Positions 1-5,821 of a DNA stretch of 6,704 nt are shown in pieces. Under the pieces are notes generated by a model. That model was given only the letters and a program-made list of their open reading frames with translations, searched no databases and was not told the DNA's origin. This DNA comes from an uncultured Oscillospiraceae bacterium (lineage in GTDB: Bacteria > Bacillota > Clostridia > Oscillospirales > Acutalibacteraceae). The DNA lies in the NCBI GenBank assembly GCA_905200265.1, contig CAJKJS010000074.1:1-6704 (forward strand), read 5' to 3'. Positions within the stretch are counted from its first letter, which is position 1. Every line of letters starts with the position of its first letter. The position numbers and the translations under genes were made by a program.

Positions 1-64
1 CCCGGCTGATTTCACGGTCACGACCGATCACAGGGTCCAGTGCGCCGGCCCGAGCCCGGGCCGT
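1..64 (-). pseudogene. Clp AAA+ unfoldase, start of first ATPase domain, after an in-frame stop; runs off the left edge
   Basis: Read in the same frame as the upstream zinc-finger ORF, these 64 bases give TARARAGALDPVIGRDREISR. This matches the start of the first AAA+ module in ClpC/ClpE/ClpA/ClpB proteins, where LDPVIGR is followed by a charged segment and then Walker A. No Walker A is visible because the window ends first. No start codon with a ribosome binding site lies between the TGA at 65-67 and this segment, so on its own it would not be translated. It is best read as the continuation of the 65-493 ORF, separated only by one TGA codon. I label it pseudogene because the frame is interrupted, but a sequencing error or readthrough would make it one intact gene. 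Identity as a Clp ATPase is firm; intactness is unknown. Confidence 0.6.
46..63 (-). other. GC-only hairpin directly after the in-frame TGA of the Clp gene
   Basis: On the coding strand CGGCCCG, loop GGCT, then CGGGCCG form a perfect 7-bp stem of only G-C pairs. The stem begins one base after the TGA at 65-67. There is no U tract, so it is not an intrinsic terminator. It also encodes the Ala/Arg-rich residues of the Clp segment, so it may be a by-product of that codon choice. Confidence 0.6.
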
Positions 65-493
65 TCAATCGGTGCAATAGGTACTAATGTGACGGCGTTT
101 ATTCTTTTTACGGGGGCGTCCTTCTTTTTCCTTCGAACCGGATTTCGCACCGCTATCGGGCGTTTCGTCTTTCTGGCTGCCCATGACGGGGAAGATATTT
201 TGCAAAAAGGATGGAAAATTCACCGCTCCACCGGGAGAAAACTCATCGTCCTCCCCTTCTTCGGCGCCGTCTACATCTTCAGGATTCATCAAACCAGCCA
301 TTTCGTCCGCCATGGATTCAATTTGGTCATCGGTAATGCCCATTTTTTCCATCAGATCATTGACCGGTTTAATCCCTAGCTCTTTAGCGCACACCAAACA
401 CAGCCCCTGAGGTTCGCTGGTGCTCAGGTTCTGTGAAATGAATACCACCGCTGGGCGTTTATGACAACGGGAACACATAACCATATTACTCAA
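65..493 (-). CDS. N-terminal zinc-finger region of a ClpE-like ATP-dependent Clp protease ATP-binding subunit, ending at an in-frame TGA
   Basis: The ORF gives 142 residues. Cys7, Cys10, Cys32 and Cys35 form a CxxC...CxxC pair of the kind seen at the N terminus of ClpE and in McsA, expected to bind zinc. An acidic stretch (about 75-84), a hydrophobic patch FPSFLQNIFP (93-102) and a Lys/Arg-rich linker (about 117-134) follow, then STYCTD at the stop. Clp unfoldases of this type feed substrates to ClpP in the cytosol. The AAA+ region should come next and does so in frame after the TGA, so this is probably not a complete 142-residue protein. The chosen start is TTG at 491-493: GAGG lies 10 nt upstream, and TTG overlaps the stop of the small ORF 490-591. 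ATG at 484 or 478 would also keep the zinc finger but lies farther from the GAGG. It sits about 100 nt after pgsA. I see no CtsR-type operator upstream. Confidence 0.75.
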   Translation of the reverse strand: MSNMVMCSRCHKRPAVVFISQNLSTSEPQGLCLVCAKELGIKPVNDLMEKMGITDDQIESMADEMAGLMNPEDVDGAEEGEDDEFSPGGAVNFPSFLQNIFPVMGSQKDETPDSGAKSGSKEKEGRPRKKNKRRHISTYCTD

Positions 494-591
494 AATTCGG
501 ATACCTCATTGTTTTCGGCCTGGGCCTTACTTCCGCCGCCTTCGGCCGGTAAAGAGCGGCTGCCGTCCATCACGAACGGACCATGAATCAT
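490..591 (-). CDS. possible 33-residue small protein between pgsA and the Clp gene
   Basis: An ATG at 589-591, 4 nt after the pgsA-like stop, opens a frame of 33 codons ending with TGA at 490-492. The peptide begins MIHGPFVMDGSRSLPAE and ends NNEVSEF. It has no hydrophobic segment and is rich in Gly, Ala and Glu. The stop overlaps the TTG start of the Clp ORF in the arrangement TTGA, which is typical of translationally coupled genes. The frame covers nearly the whole gap between the two larger genes. Against it: the ribosome binding site is weak (only A-rich sequence precedes the ATG), and a 33-codon frame can occur by chance in moderately GC-rich DNA. An internal ATG at codon 8 is an alternative start. 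I recognise no family and propose no function. Confidence 0.35.
   Translation of the reverse strand: MIHGPFVMDGSRSLPAEGGGSKAQAENNEVSEF
504..507 (-). promoter_or_regulatory. ribosome binding site for the Clp ORF (GAGG)
   Basis: GAGG lies 10 nt before the TTG at 493, but 19 nt before the first ATG (484). Together with the TTGA overlap this favours the TTG start. It is a weaker site than those of the genes to the right. Confidence 0.45.
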
Positions 592-595
592 CCGT

Positions 596-1243
596 TTATT
601 TCTTGTCTTTGCCCGGATGCAGTTCCCGCATCAGGTCCAGTTCATCCTGTTCCTGATCGGAATGCAGCGTGCGAAGAAACAAACGAGCATATTGAAACAG
701 CGCATACAACATAAAAAGCGCCGTGATACCAAGCAGACTATAGGAAATTGTCAGCGACAGAGCGTTATGCATTTGCATAATGCCTTCCATCACCACAACA
801 GCACCGGCAGAAAAATAGAATAAAATCGTGCCGACTTTGCCGTACCATTTTGCGGCAGACGGCCGCTTTTTCCGTTTTAAAAGGACACAGGCCGCTACCA
901 ACATCAGTAGTTCTTTCACAACAAAAATGGACAGCACCGGAATCAGAATCGGATACTCCACTGCCAGGCAAACCGCCACGGTCCCTTGTGTCAGTTTATC
1001 CGCCAACGGGTCCAGCATTTTGCCAAGTTCTGTCACCTGGTTAAATTTTCGGGCGATCATTCCGTCAAAACAATCGCTAAGCCCGGAAATTGCCAGCATC
1101 AACACCGCCCACAGGATATCTCCCTGCAGGAAGAAAATAGCAAACGGTACAATCACCAGAATACGGATCACCGAAAGCAAGTTGGGTACCGTCCAATTTG
1201 GGTGCTTTTCTCGTAAAGTTTTCATCTCTTTTTTCATCTTCAC
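596..1243 (-). CDS. pgsA: CDP-alcohol phosphatidyltransferase, probably CDP-diacylglycerol-glycerol-3-phosphate 3-phosphatidyltransferase
   Basis: A 215-residue membrane enzyme that most likely makes phosphatidylglycerol phosphate from CDP-diacylglycerol and glycerol-3-phosphate, the committed step to anionic phospholipids. The family signature D-x2-D-G-x2-A-R-x8-G-x3-D-x3-D is complete: Asp57, Asp60, Gly61, Ala64, Arg65, Gly74, Asp78 and Asp82, ending in the LDPLADK typical of PgsA. Hydrophobic stretches near 27-56, 88-123, 139-153 and 163-187 fit the multi-pass fold. The N terminus carries an extra Lys-rich segment before the usual NLLSVIRI. The start is uncertain: GTG at 1243, ATG at 1237 or ATG at 1225 are all possible, and only A/G-rich sequence lies upstream. 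It follows cvpA by 38 nt with no promoter I can identify, so they are probably cotranscribed. Cardiolipin synthase of the same superfamily, or another CDP-alcohol transferase, cannot be excluded from the motif alone. Confidence 0.82.
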   Translation of the reverse strand: MKMKKEMKTLREKHPNWTVPNLLSVIRILVIVPFAIFFLQGDILWAVLMLAISGLSDCFDGMIARKFNQVTELGKMLDPLADKLTQGTVAVCLAVEYPILIPVLSIFVVKELLMLVAACVLLKRKKRPSAAKWYGKVGTILFYFSAGAVVVMEGIMQMHNALSLTISYSLLGITALFMLYALFQYARLFLRTLHSDQEQDELDLMRELHPGKDKK

Positions 1244-1281
1244 TTTCGCTTTCTTTCTGCTATCAATGCCACAGCATCATT

Positions 1282-1962
1282 TCAGTCTACAACCGGCAGG
1301 AATTGAGACACTGTCTGGCAGACAAATGACTGCGAAACGCCGTCATGTATCCACTGTCCACTGGGATCCGGATTTGACCCCACCATCCATTGCAACAATA
1401 GGCATAAAAGCACACAGCACACAATCCCCTGCAATAGACCAACCACACCGCCTAGTAGGCCATCAATCTGGCGCAGTAGCGGTAAACGGAAAACTTTGCC
1501 CAGCGCATGAGTGACAACGCCCAAAAGGATACTGAATACAAGAAACATAATAAAGGCAATCACCACACGCAGAAGCTGCACCACCACAGGCCGCAACACG
1601 GCTTCGGCCGCCTGGGCCGTTTGACTACCGCTCTGAGCAAGCAAGATTTCCAGATTCTGCTGGTCCAATCCATTGCTTTGCAATAGGCCTGCTAACCAAC
1701 CGGGCAAGGAAGAAAAAACGGCTTCGGCCGTGTCCGCCCCCGTATTGGACCCAATTGCTTGGGTAAGACCATCGAGCAGCACATTCTTCAGTGATGCATC
1801 ATACACCCAACCGGCAACCGGTTGGCTGAGTGAACCGGCCAAAAAGCCGGCTAACAGTACGCCCGCTAGCCCCAACAGAGATCGCGCTACTCCCCGGTGC
1901 ACACCCGTCATAACCAGCACGGCGATGAGCAGAAGAAAAACAGCATCGAAAATAATTCCCAT
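1282..1962 (-). CDS. CvpA family membrane protein
   Basis: A 226-residue protein with four likely membrane segments (about 3-19, 25-45, 130-153 and 167-193). The first pair is followed by a long loop (about 50-125), and the last helix opens with the motif LRQIDGLLGGVVGLLQG, typical of the CvpA/colicin V production family. CvpA proteins are inner-membrane proteins linked to colicin V production and envelope stress in Proteobacteria; their molecular role in Firmicutes is unclear. The ATG at 1962 has AAAGGAG 7 nt upstream. It is probably the first gene after the promoter at 2026-2055 and is followed by the pgsA-like gene. The C-terminal tail after residue 193 is short and ends in a TGA. The family call is good, though CvpA homologues are weakly conserved. 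Confidence 0.8.
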   Translation of the reverse strand: MGIIFDAVFLLLIAVLVMTGVHRGVARSLLGLAGVLLAGFLAGSLSQPVAGWVYDASLKNVLLDGLTQAIGSNTGADTAEAVFSSLPGWLAGLLQSNGLDQQNLEILLAQSGSQTAQAAEAVLRPVVVQLLRVVIAFIMFLVFSILLGVVTHALGKVFRLPLLRQIDGLLGGVVGLLQGIVCCVLLCLLLQWMVGSNPDPSGQWIHDGVSQSFVCQTVSQFLPVVD

Positions 1963-1969
1963 AAACGGT

Positions 1970-1976
1970 CTCCTTT
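1970..1976 (-). promoter_or_regulatory. ribosome binding site of cvpA-like gene
   Basis: AAAGGAG sits 7 nt before the ATG at 1962 and fixes that start. Confidence 0.8.
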
Positions 1977-1989
1977 TTCATTTTCCGGC

Positions 1990-2004
1990 GGAACCCGTGG
2001 CTCC
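1990..2004 (-). other. small hairpin in the predicted cvpA leader
   Basis: On the coding strand GGAGCC, loop ACG, GGTTCC can form a 6-bp stem with one G-U pair. Overlapping alternatives exist: TGGC-AGGA-GCCA just upstream and TTCC-GCC-GGAA just downstream. They lie between the predicted transcription start and the cvpA ribosome binding site. The structures are short, and any regulatory role is speculative. Confidence 0.3.
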
Positions 2005-2025
2005 TGCCAGGAAAGATCAACCATT

Positions 2026-2055
2026 ATTCTACCATAATCCACGAAAAAAGTACAA
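2026..2055 (-). promoter_or_regulatory. probable extended -10 promoter for cvpA-pgsA-clp
   Basis: In the 152-nt gap (1963-2114) the coding strand carries TGGTAGAAT, an extended -10 (TGn plus TAGAAT at 2026-2031). TTGTAC (2050-2055) lies 18 nt upstream as a partial -35 that keeps only the TTG. Transcription would begin near 2019, giving a leader of roughly 57 nt before the cvpA ATG. The gap is AT-rich compared with the flanking genes. I see no convincing intrinsic terminator after the upstream gene, so readthrough from the ECF-truA unit may add to expression. Confidence 0.6.
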
Positions 2056-2114
2056 TCACGATAGGTGCACGAACTCTAAATTTTTTGTAAATTTCCCGCC
2101 TGTTTTCGTCTTTT

Positions 2115-3329
2115 TTAGAAAACAATCTGGCGGATTTCTCCAGCACCCAGCAGATACACGGTTTTCCCATCGCCCAGCGCCAGGGCACGGGTATCATTGT
2201 CCACATCCTGTTCCCCTGTGCGATCGCCTGTTCCCGACAGGTATAAGCCCACATGGCCCTGAGTAAGCACCGCTAACGTACTGCCGTTCATATCCACCGA
2301 AAGCACATCGCCCGTGACGGAAAACTGGGTAATCGGGTCACTTCCTCCGTCAAACTCTACGATACGGGTTTCCCCGGTATACCGGGAAATGGCCAGAACC
2401 ATACGGTCCCCATGCAAGGCGGCATCGCACAAGGTGCCGTCATAGGTATACTCGCTAATAGTTTCATTACCAAAAGTCACCGTCAGGGCACTGTTATCCC
2501 CCACGGCACATACCCGATCTCCTTCCATGGATAACTGGTATAGAAAATTATCCCGGCTTTCATATATGGCAACCGGTTCTTCCTTGGAAAAATCAAACAA
2601 ATACAGCTTTGATACCAGGGCACCATCCTGCGCGGTGACAGCCGCTACAGCTCCGCGGGTTCCGTCGTCCGACAGCGCCACTGCTGTCACCCGGGTATCC
2701 ACAAACTGGTATCTATATTGCTTCGTGCCGTCTTCCAGATATACGGTTAATTCGCTCATATAATCCTGCGAAGCCGTCCCCAGTGCCCAACGGCCGTTTC
2801 CGGCCAAGGCTGCTGCGTAAATTGTTTGACTGGCTTCACCTTTTTTCAGTACTTTCTGAGCACTGACAATCTGGTATGTGGTTCCTCCCAGATCATATAC
2901 CATATACCGGCCCCCGGCTTCACACAGAACCGGCGTGGCACAGCTATGCTGGGTGGTGAGCAATTCTTTTGCCGTAGAATTAAAAATCATAATTTCCGTA
3001 TCGCTGACAATGGCCGGTTGGTTGTTGTCAGCGATCAAGTTTTCTTCGTCTGTTTCTCGCCCGGTAATGGAAGCGGGATAACCGCCGCCGTAACCGGTGC
3101 CGACAACCTGGGTTTGCAGCCATCCCCAAAATCCTTCCAGCGAAATATTGTCCCGGTTCAGCCACAAGGTGAGCCCTACGGTACATAGAAGCAAAATGAG
3201 TGCTATCCGATAAATAAACCGTGGCACCCGCCGCTTGGGTTTGTGATCCCCAAATAAATCCAGATCTTCTTCGACTGGCACCTTCGATTCCGTTTTGCTC
3301 TTACGGTTTTTCTTTTTCTCATCTGCCAC
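2115..3329 (-). CDS. DUF5711-like membrane-anchored beta-propeller protein, function unknown
   Basis: A 404-residue protein. The first 36 residues are highly charged and cytosolic; one membrane helix spans about 39-57; the remaining roughly 345 residues should lie outside the membrane. That part is made of repeated short beta-type stretches (for example VTAVALSDDGTRGAVAA, NFLYQLSMEGDRVCAVG and DTRALALGDGKTVYLLG), resembling WD40/YVTN-like propeller blades. The layout fits DUF5711 proteins of Clostridia, assigned from memory without a profile search. There are no catalytic motifs, so a scaffold or sensor role is only a guess. The start is GTG at 3329 with AAAGGAG 9 nt upstream; the gene lies 6 nt after truA, implying coupled translation. 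It ends with TAA, followed by the gap holding the cvpA promoter. A Cys at 130 and another at 136 lie in the outer part; whether they pair is unknown. Confidence 0.7.
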   Translation of the reverse strand: MADEKKKNRKSKTESKVPVEEDLDLFGDHKPKRRVPRFIYRIALILLLCTVGLTLWLNRDNISLEGFWGWLQTQVVGTGYGGGYPASITGRETDEENLIADNNQPAIVSDTEIMIFNSTAKELLTTQHSCATPVLCEAGGRYMVYDLGGTTYQIVSAQKVLKKGEASQTIYAAALAGNGRWALGTASQDYMSELTVYLEDGTKQYRYQFVDTRVTAVALSDDGTRGAVAAVTAQDGALVSKLYLFDFSKEEPVAIYESRDNFLYQLSMEGDRVCAVGDNSALTVTFGNETISEYTYDGTLCDAALHGDRMVLAISRYTGETRIVEFDGGSDPITQFSVTGDVLSVDMNGSTLAVLTQGHVGLYLSGTGDRTGEQDVDNDTRALALGDGKTVYLLGAGEIRQIVF

Positions 3330-3335
3330 GGGGAA

Positions 3336-4127
3336 TCACTCCTTTCCCGTTTCTAGGGTCTGCTCACTGGATAGGGCCAAATCGGCCGGGTCATAAAACA
3401 CCCGGTTTAAGTATAAGCCGCAAGCCGGAGCTGTGGGGCCCGCTGCCCGGCGGTCTTTCGCCTGTAAAATACCCGGCATATCGTCAGGCTGCATTTTACC
3501 CTGGGCCACTCGCAACATGGTACCCACCAAAATGCGCACCATGTTATACAAAAAGCCATCCCCCGCCACGGTATACAGCACCAAATCTCCTTCTCGCCGC
3601 CACGAAGACGCCGTGAGTGTACGGGTCATATCGCCCCGCTCCCGGGTATCGGTGGTACAAAATGAAGAAAAGTCGTGGGGCCCTACAAAATAGGCAGCCG
3701 CCCGGTTCATTTTATCAAGATCCAACGGGTACCAGTAATGCAGCGCCCGGTCCCGCAAAAAAGGAGAACGCACCGGGTGGTTCCAAATACGGTACTCATA
3801 TTCCTTGCCCCGGCAGGAATACCGGGCATGGAAGGAAAGCGGCACTTCCCTACAGGAGAGCACCGCCATATCTGCCGGTAAAAAATGATTCAGGGCCGCT
3901 TGTAGCCGCTGGCAAGGAATGGGATGTTCGGTTTTCATGCTCACACAAAATTGGTGGGCATGCACACCGGTATCGGTGCGGCTGCACCCCTTGATATCTG
4001 GGGCATCCCCTAGTACTTTGGCAATGGATTCCTGTAACACTTGCTGTACCGCCAACGCATTTTCCTGAATCTGCCAGCCATGATACCCGGCTCCATCATA
4101 ACAAAGGGTCAATAACAGATTGCGCAC
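3336..4127 (-). CDS. truA: tRNA pseudouridine(38-40) synthase TruA
   Basis: A 263-residue cytosolic enzyme that converts uridines 38-40 of the tRNA anticodon stem-loop to pseudouridine. The N-terminal LCYDGAGYHGWQIQ segment is the usual TruA opening, and CSRTDTGVHA holds the catalytic Asp52. The later FVGPHDFSSFC and DGFLYNMVRILVG segments are also family hallmarks. Length is close to the roughly 245-270 residues usual for TruA, so it looks complete. The start is GTG at 4127 with AAAGGAGG 7 nt upstream; an ATG start is not available nearby in a better position. It follows ecfT by 15 nt, a conserved Firmicute order in which the ECF genes and truA sit downstream of ribosomal protein genes. Its last codons contain the ribosome binding site of the next gene. 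Confidence 0.97.
   Translation of the reverse strand: MRNLLLTLCYDGAGYHGWQIQENALAVQQVLQESIAKVLGDAPDIKGCSRTDTGVHAHQFCVSMKTEHPIPCQRLQAALNHFLPADMAVLSCREVPLSFHARYSCRGKEYEYRIWNHPVRSPFLRDRALHYWYPLDLDKMNRAAAYFVGPHDFSSFCTTDTRERGDMTRTLTASSWRREGDLVLYTVAGDGFLYNMVRILVGTMLRVAQGKMQPDDMPGILQAKDRRAAGPTAPACGLYLNRVFYDPADLALSSEQTLETGKE
3339..3345 (-). promoter_or_regulatory. ribosome binding site of the DUF5711-like gene, inside the end of truA
   Basis: AAAGGAG overlaps the last sense codons of truA (Gly-Lys-Glu) and precedes the GTG at 3329 by 9 nt. It supports the GTG start and suggests that ribosomes finishing truA help start the next gene. Confidence 0.75.
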
Positions 4128-4134
4128 CGGTTCG

Positions 4135-4142
4135 CCTCCTTT
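4135..4142 (-). promoter_or_regulatory. ribosome binding site of truA
   Basis: AAAGGAGG lies 7 nt before GTG at 4127, directly after the ecfT stop codon. This near-perfect site justifies the non-ATG start. Confidence 0.85.
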
Positions 4143-4955
4143 TTACATCCAGCTGGGCAGCAGCATGTTGCCCACAATGACCAGCGCTGCCACTATAATC
4201 ACCAAAAGGGCCGACACAATATCCAGCGCACCAATATGCAGCTGGCGCATTTTGGTTGTACGGGCACTAATGCCATAGCACCGGCATTCCATGGCCATGG
4301 CTAAATCCAGCGCCCGGCGAAATGCCGACACAATCAGTGGAATCAGCACCGGTACCATCGCTTTCACCCGTTGGATAACGCCGCCGCTTTCCAAATCGGC
4401 GCCGCGGGCTTTCTGGGCACTCATAATTTTATCGGTTTCTTCCAGCAAGGTAGGTACAAAGCGCAGGGAAATCGTCATCATCATGGCAATATCATGCACC
4501 GGCACCCGCAGTTTGCGCAGCGGCGTAAGCAGCCGCTCCAGTGCATCCGTCAGCTGGGTAGGGCTGGTGGTAAACGTGAGGACGGCACTGCACACGATCA
4601 GCGTACCAATACGCACCGCCACAAAAATAGCCCGGCGTATGCCGTCCATGGTAATCCGCATCATGCCCCATTGAACGAGAGCCTCTCCAGACCCGTAAAA
4701 CAGGTTGAGAATCGACGTAAAGAGCACAACAAACAAAATAGCTCGCAGGCTTTTGGCATACTGCCCAAAAGGCACCCCCGACAATAGAACGGCTGTAAGG
4801 ACCAAAAGCACAATCAGCCCTAATGTGGTAAAGGTGGACGCCACAAAAATAAACACAATCACCGCCACCACCAGCAGCAGTTTCATGCGTGGGTCCATAC
4901 GGTGAAGCAACGATTTGCCCGGGTAAAACTGTCCCAGGGTGATATCACTCAGCAT
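4143..4955 (-). CDS. ecfT: ECF transporter transmembrane coupling protein EcfT
   Basis: A 270-residue integral membrane protein that joins the two ATPases to interchangeable substrate-binding S components in vitamin uptake. The N-terminal region (YPGKSLLHRMDPRMKLL) is typical of the family. Hydrophobic stretches lie near 24-60, 70-88, 107-130, 198-212 and 243-264. The coupling segments that contact the ATPases are visible as QKARGADLESG (ARG at 183-185) and AMECRCYG (CRC at 224-226). The second differs from the textbook ARG form, but a Cys-Arg-Cys version is, as I recall, common in Clostridia. The ATG at 4955 lies inside the end of ecfA2 (7-nt overlap), with AAAGGGGG 9 nt upstream. The stop TAA abuts the truA ribosome binding site. 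No S component gene is near, as expected for a shared group II module. Confidence 0.95.
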   Translation of the reverse strand: MLSDITLGQFYPGKSLLHRMDPRMKLLLVVAVIVFIFVASTFTTLGLIVLLVLTAVLLSGVPFGQYAKSLRAILFVVLFTSILNLFYGSGEALVQWGMMRITMDGIRRAIFVAVRIGTLIVCSAVLTFTTSPTQLTDALERLLTPLRKLRVPVHDIAMMMTISLRFVPTLLEETDKIMSAQKARGADLESGGVIQRVKAMVPVLIPLIVSAFRRALDLAMAMECRCYGISARTTKMRQLHIGALDIVSALLVIIVAALVIVGNMLLPSWM

Positions 4956-5821
4956 CCTGCCTGTCCCCCTTTCCCATACAGGGCCGACAGTTCTTCCACG
5001 GCCTGTTCTACCGTTAGTTCATCGCCCCGCACCGGATATCCCAACTGTTTCAGCCGGGCCATCATGCGAGTAACCTGGGGCACCATCAGCCCCATTTTTT
5101 CCAGTTCTTCCCCACGGGCAAAAACATTCGGGGTTTCGTCCAGCATGGCCATTTTCCCGCCGTTCATCACCAGCACCCGGTCGGCCACCCGGGCAATATC
5201 TTCCATACTGTGGGACACCAGCAGCACCGTATTCCCCCGGGCCTTGTGGTACCGGCGGATCTGCGATAATAGTTTGTCGCGGCCTTTGGGGTCCAGCCCG
5301 GCGGCGGGTTCATCCAAAATCAGCACATCCGGGTCCATGGCCAGCACCCCGGCAATGGCGGCCCGACGCTTTTCCCCGCCCGACAGTTCAAACGGGGATT
5401 TTTCCCACAGTTCTTCTTTTAAATCAACAAAATAGGCCGCTTCCCGGGCGCGTTCCAGCGCTTCTTCGTCGGAAAGCCCCTGGTTTTTGGGACCAAAACA
5501 GATATCTTTCATCACGGTTTCTTCAAACAGCTGGTATTCCGGGTATTGGAACACCATGCCCACCTGAAACCGCACGGCGCGGATTTTCTTCGGTTCGGCC
5601 CAAATATCCTTGCCCCGCAGCAATACTTGTCCCTCGGTAGGACGCAGTAATCCGTTGAGCTGCTGAATGAGGGTACTTTTGCCGCTACCGGTGTGACCGA
5701 TCACGCCGAGGAATTCCCCTTCGTACAAGGTCAAATCCACATGATCGCACGCCACTTTGGCATAGGCTGTACCGGGGCTGTACACAAATGTGAGCCCCTT
5801 TGTTTCCAGAATGGGGTTCAT
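4949..5821 (-). CDS. ecfA2: ECF transporter ATPase EcfA2
   Basis: A 290-residue ABC-type ATPase, the second of the pair that powers ECF vitamin transport at the cytosolic face of the membrane. Walker A is GHTGSGKST (42-50), the Q-loop is FQYPEYQLFEETV (Gln92), the signature is LSGGEKRR (146-153), Walker B is VLILDEPAAGLD (166-177, Glu171), and the switch His is 204. YPEYQLFE and the E in the signature are typical of EcfA2 rather than EcfA1. All catalytic residues are present. The frame is open back to an ATG at 5881, but the start at 5821 is preferred: AAAGGGGG lies 7 nt upstream, the protein then begins MNPILETKGL as in the family, and the start overlaps the ecfA1 stop as ATGA. The C-terminal domain (about 230-290) is of the usual ECF type. 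It overlaps ecfT by 7 nt. Confidence 0.96.
   Translation of the reverse strand: MNPILETKGLTFVYSPGTAYAKVACDHVDLTLYEGEFLGVIGHTGSGKSTLIQQLNGLLRPTEGQVLLRGKDIWAEPKKIRAVRFQVGMVFQYPEYQLFEETVMKDICFGPKNQGLSDEEALERAREAAYFVDLKEELWEKSPFELSGGEKRRAAIAGVLAMDPDVLILDEPAAGLDPKGRDKLLSQIRRYHKARGNTVLLVSHSMEDIARVADRVLVMNGGKMAMLDETPNVFARGEELEKMGLMVPQVTRMMARLKQLGYPVRGDELTVEQAVEELSALYGKGGQAGC

Noticed and set aside
46..67. Selenocysteine insertion (SECIS-like hairpin right after TGA)
   Set aside because: The apical loop begins only 8 nt after the TGA, whereas bacterial SECIS loops lie roughly 16-37 nt away. The homologous residue is Leu, not Cys or Sec, and the position is not in a redox motif.
828..1514. 228-codon plus-strand open frame
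   Set aside because: It lies antisense across pgsA and cvpA, both well supported by motifs. Its translation has no recognisable domain, and all other genes are on the minus strand.
1599..1730. Two identical 12-bp CGGCTTCGGCCG units (1599-1610 and 1719-1730) in cvpA
   Set aside because: Both encode Ala-Glu-Ala in frame inside the gene, and only two copies exist. This is more likely codon choice for a similar peptide than a repeat element.
2044..2072. Intrinsic terminator after the DUF5711-like gene
   Set aside because: A GTGCA/TGTAC stem before six Ts is only 5 bp with a G-U pair and an 11-nt loop, and the T run lies within the promoter spacer. Too weak to call.
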